Below are positions 8,236 through 15,849 of a stretch of DNA of 20,357 nucleotides, piece by piece. The stretch is from positions 1-20,357 of the IMG/VR virus record IMGVR_UViG_3300015373_000227; one strand, 5' to 3'. The stretch's first letter is position 1; each line of letters begins with the position of its first letter. This DNA comes from a virus. The notes below the pieces were generated by a model. That model was not told the DNA's origin and did not search any database. It saw only the letters and a list, made by a program, of their open reading frames with translations. The position numbers and the translations under genes were made by a program.

Positions 8236-8411
8236 TTTCGTTTTCCTTTCCCTTTGCCTTTGTTACTCAAGCCAGCCTCACTCAAGGCTATCGCTATGGC
8301 TTGCTGCGGATCCGTCACTATCGGACCCCTGCTGCTCCCGCTGTGCAGCTGTCCGTGCTTGAACTTGTGCATTTCCTGCCTTACTCCCTCTTTTCCCGGT
8401 TTCACTGGCAT
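8232..8411 (-). CDS. 59-aa DUF6496-like basic protein, overlapping the 157-aa gene
   Basis: This product begins M-P-V-K-P-G-K-E-G-V and carries H-K-F-K-H-G-Q-L near residue 14 and T-D-P-Q-Q-A-I-A-I-A-L-S-E-A (31-44), followed by a Lys/Gly tail. The pattern 'K-F-K-x-G-x-L ... x-x-P-x-Q-A-x-A-I-A-L-S-E-A' is that of the DUF6496 family of small phage and bacterial proteins of unknown role. ATG 8411 was chosen over upstream in-frame starts because GGAGG lies 7 nt upstream and the family's usual start is here. The first 134 nt overlap the C-terminal end of the 157-aa gene in another frame. The stop overlaps the next start (ATGA). Confidence 0.82.
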   Translation of the reverse strand: MPVKPGKEGVRQEMHKFKHGQLHSGSSRGPIVTDPQQAIAIALSEAGLSNKGKGKGKRK

Positions 8412-8751
8412 GTTTGTCCTCCATTGCCTCTGTATCAAGTAGACGAACTGCATAGCGACTGACACTCGCGCTCAGATTACTGCGCAGAATGCGATCCTTA
8501 ATCATCTCTCGATCACTTTCGAGCAGATTCAAAGGTACTAAGCTCTCATCAGCCTCACTAATCTGTTCAATTAGATCACCTCGACGCATTTTGTCCTTCG
8601 GATTCTTGTCCTCCTGCATTTGCTGATCGAGAACCATGCAGCAAACGTCTCCGAGCGTGACTTTGCGAGGCTTTTCTGGATTACGCTGGTCAAATTCCAG
8701 CAAATCTTCGCCAAGCCTATTTTTGATCGTGGCACCAAACTGAATACGCAT
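8278..8751 (-). CDS. Unknown 157-aa phage protein
   Basis: The protein starts M-R-I-Q-F-G-A-T-I-K-N-R-L-G-E-D-L-L and continues with K-V-T-L-G-D-V-C-C-M-V-L (31-42). Residues 1-107 look like a folded domain, and the last ~45 residues (A, S, Q, G, D-rich) look disordered. That tail is where the DUF6496-like gene is encoded in another frame. The ribosome site is AGGGAG, 8 nt before ATG 8751. It follows the glycine-rich adhesin by 11 nt. No family recognised with confidence; the N-terminal 'x-N-x-x-G-E-x-L ... T-L-G-D-V' pattern occurs in other phage hypothetical proteins. Confidence 0.75.
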   Translation of the reverse strand: MRIQFGATIKNRLGEDLLEFDQRNPEKPRKVTLGDVCCMVLDQQMQEDKNPKDKMRRGDLIEQISEADESLVPLNLLESDREMIKDRILRSNLSASVSRYAVRLLDTEAMEDKHASETGKRGSKAGNAQVQARTAAQREQQGSDSDGSAASHSDSLE

Positions 8752-8762
8752 AGAGATTCTCC

Positions 8763-9794
8763 CTAAAACACCATGAACATCGTCGGGTTGCGATTGAAAC
8801 CACCTGCCGCTGGCGTGTAGGTAATGATAATCAGTCCACCGCCGCCGGTGCCGCCAGCATTCGTAGTCGGGGTTCCGCGCTGAGCGCCGCCGCCACCGCC
8901 GCCACCGCCGTAATTTCCACCATTGCCGCCGTTTACGTTCGTCGAGACGACGTTGCTCAGACTTCCGCCGCCACCGCCACCTCCGCCACCAGCGCCGTGC
9001 GTGCTGTCGAACGCCTGATCACCTGCGCCATCTCCGCCCTTTGAGCTGTTGGTGCCGGACGTGTTGCTTCCTGCCCCGCCACCACCGCCGCCGCTATCCG
9101 CCGTCGCGTTGCCGCCGTTCGAACCTGCGGCGCCTCCAGTGCCGTGGCCGGTGCCGCCGGTGCCGTCGCCACCATTCGCGCCCGCTGTGGTTGCTGTGGT
9201 CCCGCCTGCGGTACTAGTGCCGCCATTCGATCCGCCGCCTCCAGCTCCCCCGCAGTTGCCGGCCGCGCCAGTCGCGCCGCCAGCCTTTCCGCCTCCGGTA
9301 GGACCTGCGGCACCACCGCCGCCTGCGCCACCGAAACCTGCAGCCGCCGTCGATCCTGCACCGCCGTTGCCGCCCGTTTGTGACGCGGTGGTGTAAGTAA
9401 CCGGAGACGGCGTGCCATTGGTAATGCCAGCGCCACCGACGCCACCAGTTGTCGATGTGCCGCTGTTCTGTCCCGCGAGGCCGCAGTTGGCCTCATGCGT
9501 GTTGGTGGTGGTCGTCCCCTGCCAAAATGTCGAGTTGGCATGCGTATTGGTGACGACCGAGTTCGATGCCTTGATCTGGAACGCCGTGGTTGCGCCCAGC
9601 GCGCCCGAGGAATAAGTCAGCTTGTAATAACCACCACCGCCACCGCCGCAGCCACAGCGGCTGTTGATGCCAGTTGATCCCGCGCCGCCATTGCCGCCGC
9701 AGCCGACGAGCTCGACAGTATGCCCCGCATCCGTCCAATCGCCTGGCTTCGACCACGGAGAAGTGTTAGCACTGGTGAGAAATACGGCTGTCAT
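8763..9794 (-). CDS. Glycine-rich tail-tip / adhesin protein
   Basis: This 343-aa protein is about 40% glycine. The N-terminus has W-S-K-P-G-D-W-T-D-A-G-H-T-V-E-L-V-G-C-G (14-33), a pattern typical of glycine-rich surface or tail adhesin domains. Poly-Gly tracts with S, T, A and N follow, and the C-terminus has G-G-G-G-L-I-I-I-T-Y-T-P. Such domains fold as packed polyglycine II helices in phage receptor-binding adhesins such as T-even gp38, so a host-recognition role is likely. It lies directly downstream of the giant fibre. ATG 9794 falls inside the end of the 83-aa gene (29-nt overlap) with only a weak AGG upstream. The GC-rich repeats create long spurious Pro-rich frames on the other strand. 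Confidence 0.8.
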   Translation of the reverse strand: MTAVFLTSANTSPWSKPGDWTDAGHTVELVGCGGNGGAGSTGINSRCGCGGGGGGYYKLTYSSGALGATTAFQIKASNSVVTNTHANSTFWQGTTTTNTHEANCGLAGQNSGTSTTGGVGGAGITNGTPSPVTYTTASQTGGNGGAGSTAAAGFGGAGGGGAAGPTGGGKAGGATGAAGNCGGAGGGGSNGGTSTAGGTTATTAGANGGDGTGGTGHGTGGAAGSNGGNATADSGGGGGGAGSNTSGTNSSKGGDGAGDQAFDSTHGAGGGGGGGGGSLSNVVSTNVNGGNGGNYGGGGGGGGAQRGTPTTNAGGTGGGGLIIITYTPAAGGFNRNPTMFMVF

Positions 9795-10017
9795 GCTCGA
9801 CCTGCTTACGTGCGTACTCTTGTGCCATGCGAATGACGTTCGGAATCATCCCCCAATCGACAGGCTCTACGACCGTCAAACCGGGTACGATATAGTATCG
9901 CTCACCCTCCTCTACATGCGCGCGCACCGCCATCACATCATCAGTAACCACGGTGCGAACTGCACCGTACCGATTAACCACACCAGCAACGATCGCCGCT
10001 CTGTGTGACTCACACAT
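9766..10017 (-). CDS. Unknown 83-aa protein with palindrome in its first codons
   Basis: ATG 10017 overlaps the fibre stop as TGATG, supporting this start by translational coupling. The palindrome (10002-10016) forms the next codons, so the product begins M-C-E-S-H-R-A-A-I-V-A-G. The body contains E-G-E-R-Y-Y-I-V-P-G-L-T-V-V-E-P-V-D-W-G (37-56), which looks like a small beta fold, then a helix with A-Q-E-Y-A-R-K-Q. It lies between the fibre and the glycine-rich adhesin, and may be a fibre-associated or chaperone-type protein. No family was recognised. An in-frame GTG after the palindrome could be the true start. Confidence 0.65.
   Translation of the reverse strand: MCESHRAAIVAGVVNRYGAVRTVVTDDVMAVRAHVEEGERYYIVPGLTVVEPVDWGMIPNVIRMAQEYARKQVEHDSRISHQC
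10002..10016. repeat. Junction palindrome 7
   Basis: TGTGTGACTCACACA, perfect. It lies one base after the fibre stop and forms the first codons of the 83-aa gene (C-E-S-H after the Met). Confidence 0.9.
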
Positions 10018-13000
10018 CAGTAGCCCTTTACGTAGCTAACCACGTCCCAGCGCGACGCAGCCCCGTTGTAGATCGCGCCGATGTAGTCGGTCAGGCCAGA
10101 AGTCGTCGCCGTGAGCGCGGTGATGTCGGTGCCGAAACGGAAGGCGCCGGCCGAGCCGGTGGTGAGCGAGAGCGTACGTGCGCCACCGGAGGCGTTGTGA
10201 CGAATCACGATCTTCTGCCCATCAGTCGCGTTAGTCGGCGCGCTGATAGTACGGTTTCCAGCGGCGACAAGATCAAACACATTTCCTTTCGAGGCATCGA
10301 GCGCGACGCTTGCACCGTCAGTCAGAGTAAACGGGTTCTCGCACAACGCGACTTTGGGGTTCACCTGATTGCCATTGACGCGGAGCGCCTGCACTTGAGT
10401 GCCGCCAATCGCAGGCCAGAACTCGACGGTTCCTTGCTCGCTGCCAGCCGTCGCGTTGACGATGCGCGTCAATATCTCCGCATATACGGTGTCGGCAGCA
10501 GCGCTATTCTTCCCCTGTATCACCCAATCACTAACGAAGTCGTCTACCGCAGGCGAAGCGCTGTTGTGCTTGGTGTAGAGGCGCGGACCTCTCGTGCCAG
10601 GATCGGTGCTCGATAAAATGATGTCGCCGACCGTCCCTTTGATCCGAAACTTTTCGTCGGCGGCTGCACCGCCCGTCATCAACTTGGCGACTAGATCGAA
10701 GTTCTCGGCGGCGGCGGTCACGAAAGTTGCCGACGCTTCAATCGCTGCACCAATCTCAAAATTGCTCGCAGATGTCTCTACATTGAACTCCACACCGACG
10801 CCTATACCCACCGCAGGCGTCCCTGTCGTGGTATGCGTTAGTCTAAATACGCGAGTAACACCGTTATTTACCGCATCATCTACTCCAAGCGCAAGCATAC
10901 CCGTCGAGTGACTCAAAATGACGTCGCCGTTATTGAAATTTATGACCCCACCGGAGGCCAAGAACAGATCAGACCACGACAAAGTTGCCTGGCCGAGCGC
11001 CCCAGTATCATTAGTCGCTGGATGGAAATCGCCAGCGTCCTCCAATATCGCGACGCTATCCTGAACCGAGTTTCCACCCACCCCATTCCAGCGCACCATC
11101 GCATTATCGGTCGATGAGCCAATAGTTGGGATACCTCCACTTGCCCCAGGCAAACTTGACCAGTTGATCTTGATTAGTTGATCCGTCCCACCGTCATAGG
11201 CGAGCAAAAAGTCGCCTGTAGCCGGACTTGCCTCCGTCGTAATGTCAGCAAGAGCCGCAAGCTTCATCGTGCCAGCACTATCATCCCAGAATAGGATACG
11301 ATCTAGGTTCGGATCAGTGAGTGCAGCACCTGTCCCTCCTCTCGCAAGCGATAACGTGCCTGTCCACCCAAGCGTCAACGACGCCGCAACCAACAAAGCC
11401 GTCGCTGGCGTACCTCCAAGTGTCAGCGTGACGTTCGTGTCATCCGTTTTCGTGAGCGCAGCACCACTTCCCACGTCCGCCGCCGTAATCACGTCCCATG
11501 CAGGAGCGGCAGAGACTGCCCCTGTGCCAGTCTGTCTCAGCCACCTCTTCGCGTTGACAATACTGCCCGCAAGCTTCGATAGAGCGTTCGTCGCCGATGA
11601 ATAGAGTATGTCACCTAGCGTCCAAGTCGTCTGCGCTGTGCCGCCGTGCGTGGCGTCAATTGCTGAAGCGCTCCAAGTTCCTGTTGCAACCGTTCCGAGA
11701 GTAGTAATCGTAGCTTGTCCAACGTAAGCAGCATCAATGTCAATCGTAGGATTGCCAGCAACACCGCTCCCGTTGGTGACTGATATGCGATTCGTAGTGC
11801 CCGTGATAGTTCGTCCAGTAAACGTATCCGCAGCTGTCTGAGTGAGTAATCCATTTGTATTATATGCTGCGAGAGCTGTAAGAGTAGCGTCAAGCGGTTG
11901 ACCAGTTGCGGCTGTAAGGACATTCGAGCCTCCGACCTGAAGCGTACCGCCAGCAACATTCAAGTTGCCAGCGCTATGCGTGATCGTCATGTTACCATTA
12001 TTGAAGTTAATAACCCCGCCTGAGGCCAGAAATAGATCACTCCACATCAATGTAGTCGTGCCAAGTGCCGTACCGTCGTTAGCATCTGGCGTTAATGCGC
12101 TTCCCTCCAGACGCATCTTTGCAGTCAACGTACCCGCTATAGCAACGGACCATGTTAGTCTAGCGTCCTCCGACGTGCTTACTACATCCGTCGCAACCCA
12201 CGTTAATCGGCCAAATTCAACCTGTGTTCCCACACTATTCTTAAGCAAATAACTCACATAGGCTTCATCATTCGCCGCAGCAGTCGTCCTCTGTCCTTCA
12301 AACTGTGCAACCTGAAGGCTCGCAGCATTGGTCGTGTTGACCGCCCTCAATGGCTCATTCGCCGCACCTGTTCCGAGTGTCGCAGTCACTCCCGCAGCGT
12401 TCCATGTCCCCGTTGTGATCGTTCCAAGCGTTGTAATGCTCGTCTGCCCAACATATGCGGCATCAATATCTATGGTAGGGTTGCCACCGACGCCACTTCC
12501 ATTCGTCACAGCAATGCGATTAGTAGTCCCGATAATTGTCCTTCCTGTGAACGTATCTGCCGCTGTTTGCGTCACCAATCCGTTCGTATTGTAGGCTGCA
12601 AGAGCCGTTAATGTTGCATCAAGCGGCTGCCCCGTCGCCGTCGTCAGAATAGTCACACCTTCAATCGAAGCTACACCCGCAGAAACGCGAGCCAGCGTCG
12701 TATCTGTCGCCGCGCCTAGTTCTATCGTGCCAGTCGTAAATGAGCCGGTAATACCGACCGAAAGAGCATCCGTCGTCGTGTCAAAAGTGAGCGCAGTGTC
12801 CCCTTCGATGGTCGTCGAGGATGTCCAGACGGCAATTTGATTATCTACTGGCGTACCGACGTTACTGACATTGCCTCCACCGCTCGGCACAGCAAAAGTA
12901 CCATCCGCACGGAGAAAAGTCGTGGTTCCTCCACCCGAAGCTGGAACCAAGCCCTTCAAGCCGGACGTAAAAACGTCCAATATGGCAGTTGCTTGCGTTC

Positions 13001-15620
13001 CAGTGAGATCAGTAGGATCGCCAGTCCCCGCCACCACAGCCCGGCCCTTAATTGTGCTCTGAGCCATGTTGGCGAGCTTAGTATTATCAACAGCGTCATT
13101 CGTAATGCCTCCAGTTGCGACAGTCGAGAACGTAAGCGCAGTCCCTCCAGTATTCACAACAAGAACTTGATCCGCAGTCCCTTGAATACTCGCCAAATCG
13201 GCCGTCGCATTGCCCGTAACCCCTAATACTGACCTAGCAAGCCCCTGAGCGATGTTCGCAAAGGCAATATCAGTACCATTCCACACCCCAGACGTGATCG
13301 TCCCTAGTGTGGTGATCGTTGCTTGCCCAACATATGCAGCATCTATATCAATTGTGGGGTTGCCAGCGACACCACTGCCATTCGTGACACTAATACGGCT
13401 CGCAGTTCCTGTAATTGCCCTTCCAGTGAAGGTATCTGCCGCCGTCTGTGTCAGCAATCCGTTCGTATTGAACGCTGCAAGAGCCGTCAACGTCGCATCA
13501 AGAGGCTGTCCCGTCCCCGTTGTGAGGAGCGTGACACCCTCAACCGCAATCACGCCTGCGCTTACTCTAGAAATCGTCGTATCTGTCGCCGCGCCAAGCT
13601 CAATCGTACCCGTGGTGAACTTACCAGTTACACCTGTGCTCAGCGAATCGGTTGTCGTGTCAAAAGTAAGTGCTGTATCACCCTCAATAGTGGTAGCAGT
13701 TGTCCAAACTGCAATTTGATTATCGACAGGAGTGCCTACATTGCTGACATTACCCCCACCAGCGGGCACGTTCCAAGTCCCATCTGCCCTAAGGAAGTTT
13801 GTCGTACCACCACCACTTGCCGGAGCAAGACCTTTTAGGCCAGACGTGAAAACATCAAGGAGTGTAGTCGCCTGAGTGCCAGTCAACTCCTCAGTATCGC
13901 CCGCACCAGCCGTAATCCTTCCAAGAAATCGACCCGTCACACTCACATTTTGGATTTTGGCATAAGTAATTTGATCATCGCTCACGTCCGCCGTTACAAT
14001 CGGCGAAGCGAGCAAAGTTCCAGACGCATCTGTGTGAATCACACCAGTTCCGTAAGCGCCACCAGGGAACACCACAGTGCCATCATTTAAGACCTTTAGA
14101 CGGGTTACTGGCGAAGCTGTACCATCCTGTGAAACTCTAAATTCCAGGCGACCTGGCATATCTCCTGAAGCGCCCGGCGTACCATCAACTGCCGCAGTAA
14201 TGTTAGCTAAACGATCAAAGCTAGTTCCATTGCTCCCAAAGAAAACGAGCTGACCAGCAACGTCATTGTTTTGAACTATAGTGTGACTGCCAAGCGTAGC
14301 ATTACGAGATTTACCCAACGCAACTATTGGACCTAATGCATCAGCACTAAAGGCCCCAGCAATAAGAGCATTCTCAACATTAGTATCAACAGAGATTTGA
14401 ATCCTAGATGTCTGTCCTATCCCAAGGCCAAAGCCAAGAAACTCTCTACCATTATCATCAACGAACACACTGCTATTCTGGATCACCTTTCCCGTCGTGC
14501 CATCAAAGCGCGTGATCGCATTGTCCGTAGCACTAGCAGGACCTACAACATCACCACCACCCCCAGGCACAGCCCACGACCCATCCCCTCTCAGGAACGT
14601 CGTCGTGAGTCCATTCGAGCCAGGGACGACACCTTGAGCAGTCGTTGACGTGGAGAACAAACTCAATAACGAAGTCGCCTGCGCTCCAGTCAACTCCTCA
14701 ATGTCACCCGCACCTGCCGTGATCCTCCCAAGGAATCGCGCCGTCACACTCACGTTCTGGATCTTAGCGTATGTGACTTGATCGTTACTTATATCAGCTG
14801 TCACAATCGGTGAGCTAACCAAATCACCGCTCGCGCTCGTGCTGTGAATAATTCCAACGCCATAAGCGCCACCAGGGAATGATATAGTACCATCCGGTAT
14901 GATCTTCAGGCGCGTTACTGGTGAGGCTGTACCATCTGGCGAGACTCTAAAGTCCAAGCGCCCCGGCATATCCCCAGAAGCGCCAGGTGTGCCTTGCACC
15001 ACAGCGGTAATGTTAGCTACACGATCAAAGCCAGTCCCATTGCTCCCGAAGAAAACAATCTGACCAGCAACGTCTTGATCCTGAACTATGACATGAGTAC
15101 CAAGAGTAGGACTACGAGATTTACCTAATGCAATTATCGGACCTAATGCGTCGTTGCTAAAGGCCCCAGCAGTAATAGCGTTCTCAATATTAGAATCAAC
15201 ACAGATTTGAACTCTAGCTGTCTGCCCTATCCCAAGGCCAAAGTTGAAAAACGTCCTATCACTATCATCAATGAGTACGGCACTATTTTGGATTATTGTC
15301 CCTGTCGCACCATCCCATCTTACGATAGCATTGTCAGTGCTAGAGCCCGGACCTGTTATAGTGCCTCCGCCCGAAGCCGTGAAGAACTCCAGTCCAGTAG
15401 CTCCGGCATTAACCCTAACACCCTTAAGAGCCTGACCTACATAGCTGCTCGGAACGTCGATCAGGTCTGTGAACGCCGAGGCACCACCACCACTACCTGC
15501 CAAGAGAGAGCCTGCCGTAATCGCATGGTCAAACCCTCCCTTGGCAAGATAGAAAAGCTCATCGCCCGCAAGGGCGGTGAGCAAGGGGAGCTCAGTGACT
15601 CTCGTTGACTTACGAGACAT
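10017..15620 (-). CDS. Giant repeat-built tail fibre / receptor-binding protein (1867 aa)
   Basis: The protein is Thr/Ala/Gly/Ser-rich with beta-repeat character. An N-terminal part (about 1-80) is probably virion-attaching. Repeats follow: two ~270-aa units beginning G-P-x-S/A-x-T-D-N-A-I, each with F-L-G-R-I-T-A-G-A-G-D and T-x-F-L-R-x-D-G-x-W. Two ~293-aa units then carry V-D-N-Q-I-A-V-W, and a partial third unit keeps P-L-D-A-T-L-T-A-L-A-A-Y-N. Two W-S-D-L-F-L-A-S-G-G-V-I-N-F blocks and an A-R-G-G-T-G motif come later. The C-terminus (N-R-T-I-S-A-P-T ... D-Y-I-G-A-I-Y-N) resembles other phage fibre ends. ATG 15620, immediately after the palindrome, is preferred to TTG 15656. No Shine-Dalgarno is seen. 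Confidence 0.85.
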   Translation of the reverse strand: MSRKSTRVTELPLLTALAGDELFYLAKGGFDHAITAGSLLAGSGGGASAFTDLIDVPSSYVGQALKGVRVNAGATGLEFFTASGGGTITGPGSSTDNAIVRWDGATGTIIQNSAVLIDDSDRTFFNFGLGIGQTARVQICVDSNIENAITAGAFSNDALGPIIALGKSRSPTLGTHVIVQDQDVAGQIVFFGSNGTGFDRVANITAVVQGTPGASGDMPGRLDFRVSPDGTASPVTRLKIIPDGTISFPGGAYGVGIIHSTSASGDLVSSPIVTADISNDQVTYAKIQNVSVTARFLGRITAGAGDIEELTGAQATSLLSLFSTSTTAQGVVPGSNGLTTTFLRGDGSWAVPGGGGDVVGPASATDNAITRFDGTTGKVIQNSSVFVDDNGREFLGFGLGIGQTSRIQISVDTNVENALIAGAFSADALGPIVALGKSRNATLGSHTIVQNNDVAGQLVFFGSNGTSFDRLANITAAVDGTPGASGDMPGRLEFRVSQDGTASPVTRLKVLNDGTVVFPGGAYGTGVIHTDASGTLLASPIVTADVSDDQITYAKIQNVSVTGRFLGRITAGAGDTEELTGTQATTLLDVFTSGLKGLAPASGGGTTNFLRADGTWNVPAGGGNVSNVGTPVDNQIAVWTTATTIEGDTALTFDTTTDSLSTGVTGKFTTGTIELGAATDTTISRVSAGVIAVEGVTLLTTGTGQPLDATLTALAAFNTNGLLTQTAADTFTGRAITGTASRISVTNGSGVAGNPTIDIDAAYVGQATITTLGTITSGVWNGTDIAFANIAQGLARSVLGVTGNATADLASIQGTADQVLVVNTGGTALTFSTVATGGITNDAVDNTKLANMAQSTIKGRAVVAGTGDPTDLTGTQATAILDVFTSGLKGLVPASGGGTTTFLRADGTFAVPSGGGNVSNVGTPVDNQIAVWTSSTTIEGDTALTFDTTTDALSVGITGSFTTGTIELGAATDTTLARVSAGVASIEGVTILTTATGQPLDATLTALAAYNTNGLVTQTAADTFTGRTIIGTTNRIAVTNGSGVGGNPTIDIDAAYVGQTSITTLGTITTGTWNAAGVTATLGTGAANEPLRAVNTTNAASLQVAQFEGQRTTAAANDEAYVSYLLKNSVGTQVEFGRLTWVATDVVSTSEDARLTWSVAIAGTLTAKMRLEGSALTPDANDGTALGTTTLMWSDLFLASGGVINFNNGNMTITHSAGNLNVAGGTLQVGGSNVLTAATGQPLDATLTALAAYNTNGLLTQTAADTFTGRTITGTTNRISVTNGSGVAGNPTIDIDAAYVGQATITTLGTVATGTWSASAIDATHGGTAQTTWTLGDILYSSATNALSKLAGSIVNAKRWLRQTGTGAVSAAPAWDVITAADVGSGAALTKTDDTNVTLTLGGTPATALLVAASLTLGWTGTLSLARGGTGAALTDPNLDRILFWDDSAGTMKLAALADITTEASPATGDFLLAYDGGTDQLIKINWSSLPGASGGIPTIGSSTDNAMVRWNGVGGNSVQDSVAILEDAGDFHPATNDTGALGQATLSWSDLFLASGGVINFNNGDVILSHSTGMLALGVDDAVNNGVTRVFRLTHTTTGTPAVGIGVGVEFNVETSASNFEIGAAIEASATFVTAAAENFDLVAKLMTGGAAADEKFRIKGTVGDIILSSTDPGTRGPRLYTKHNSASPAVDDFVSDWVIQGKNSAAADTVYAEILTRIVNATAGSEQGTVEFWPAIGGTQVQALRVNGNQVNPKVALCENPFTLTDGASVALDASKGNVFDLVAAGNRTISAPTNATDGQKIVIRHNASGGARTLSLTTGSAGAFRFGTDITALTATTSGLTDYIGAIYNGAASRWDVVSYVKGY
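11660..13745 (-). repeat. Fibre long repeat B, two full and one partial copy
   Basis: The sequence around 13711 recurs at about 12832 (879 bp, 293 codons). The block P-L-D-A-T-L-T-A-L-A through Y-V-G-Q-x-x-I-T-T-L-G-T appears again near 11670-11930. Synonymous differences between copies show the duplications are not brand new. Confidence 0.8.
13750..15360 (-). repeat. Fibre long repeat A, two copies of ~810 bp
   Basis: Equivalent points at about 15353 and 14543 are 810 bp (270 codons) apart. Both copies share G-L-G-I-G-Q-T, G-A-F-S-x-D-A-L-G-P-I, F-F-G-S-N-G-T and F-L-G-R-I-T-A-G-A-G-D. A shortened relic (S-S-T-D-N-A-M-V-R-W) recurs near 11100. Confidence 0.8.
14031..14045. repeat. Palindrome 8, inside fibre gene
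   Basis: TGTGTGAATCACACC, 14 of 15. It encodes G-V-I-H-T in the second long repeat. The first repeat copy (I-I-H-S) has lost or never had the site. Confidence 0.85.
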
Positions 15621-15635
15621 TGTGTGATTCACACA
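15621..15635. repeat. Junction palindrome 9
   Basis: TGTGTGATTCACACA, perfect. It contains the stop TGA of the 68-aa gene and ends immediately before the fibre ATG (15620). Confidence 0.9.
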
Positions 15636-15835
15636 TCGCTGAAGATTTGGCCCCAACGCCCCGCCACCACCTCAAGTCCTCGGTAGCGGATGCCAGTATC
15701 CAACGCCAAAGCAAGCTCGCCGGAGTACAGAGGTGTCGCAGCCAACACGTTAGCGGTGGTCGCGAACGCCCTATTAGTCGAGCGATACTTCAGCGCTATC
15801 GGGTTATTACCCGACAGGTCAGGAACAGTCGCCAT
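15629..15835 (-). CDS. 68-aa fibre-associated / virion protein
   Basis: This short protein contains T-P-L-Y-S-G-E-L-A-L-A-L-D-T-G-I-R-Y-R-G (34-53), a 'GELAL-D-T-x-x-x-Y-x-G' pattern found at the start of many phage fibre and tropism proteins, where it forms a small beta attachment module. Here it is a separate gene just before the giant fibre, so it may be a split fibre N-terminus or adaptor. The ribosome site upstream of ATG 15835 is AAGGAGGTGATCC, complementary to the full 16S 3' end, implying strong initiation. The stop TGA (15629-15631) lies inside the palindrome at 15621-15635. Confidence 0.8.
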   Translation of the reverse strand: MATVPDLSGNNPIALKYRSTNRAFATTANVLAATPLYSGELALALDTGIRYRGLEVVAGRWGQIFSDV

Positions 15836-15836
15836 T

Positions 15837-15849
15837 GGATCACCTCCTT
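15837..15849 (-). promoter_or_regulatory. Full-length Shine-Dalgarno of the 68-aa gene
   Basis: Minus-strand AAGGAGGTGATCC is complementary to 13 nt of the 16S rRNA 3' end, one base before ATG 15835. It decides the start of that gene. Confidence 0.75.

Noticed and set aside
9049-9396. Long Pro/Ala-rich plus-strand frame opposite the glycine-rich adhesin
   Set aside because: It is the antisense of Gly/Ala codon repeats (GGN/GCN reads as CCN/GCN), has no ribosome site, and lies wholly inside a better supported gene.
321-15635. Palindromes as hairpin terminators between late genes
   Set aside because: A 15-bp palindrome with a one-base centre cannot make a useful RNA loop (at best 6 bp after opening the centre) and no T-run follows.
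15621-15656. TTG start at 15656 for the giant fibre
   Set aside because: It would overlap the 68-aa gene by 28 nt with no ribosome site; ATG 15620 abutting the palindrome matches the other junctions.
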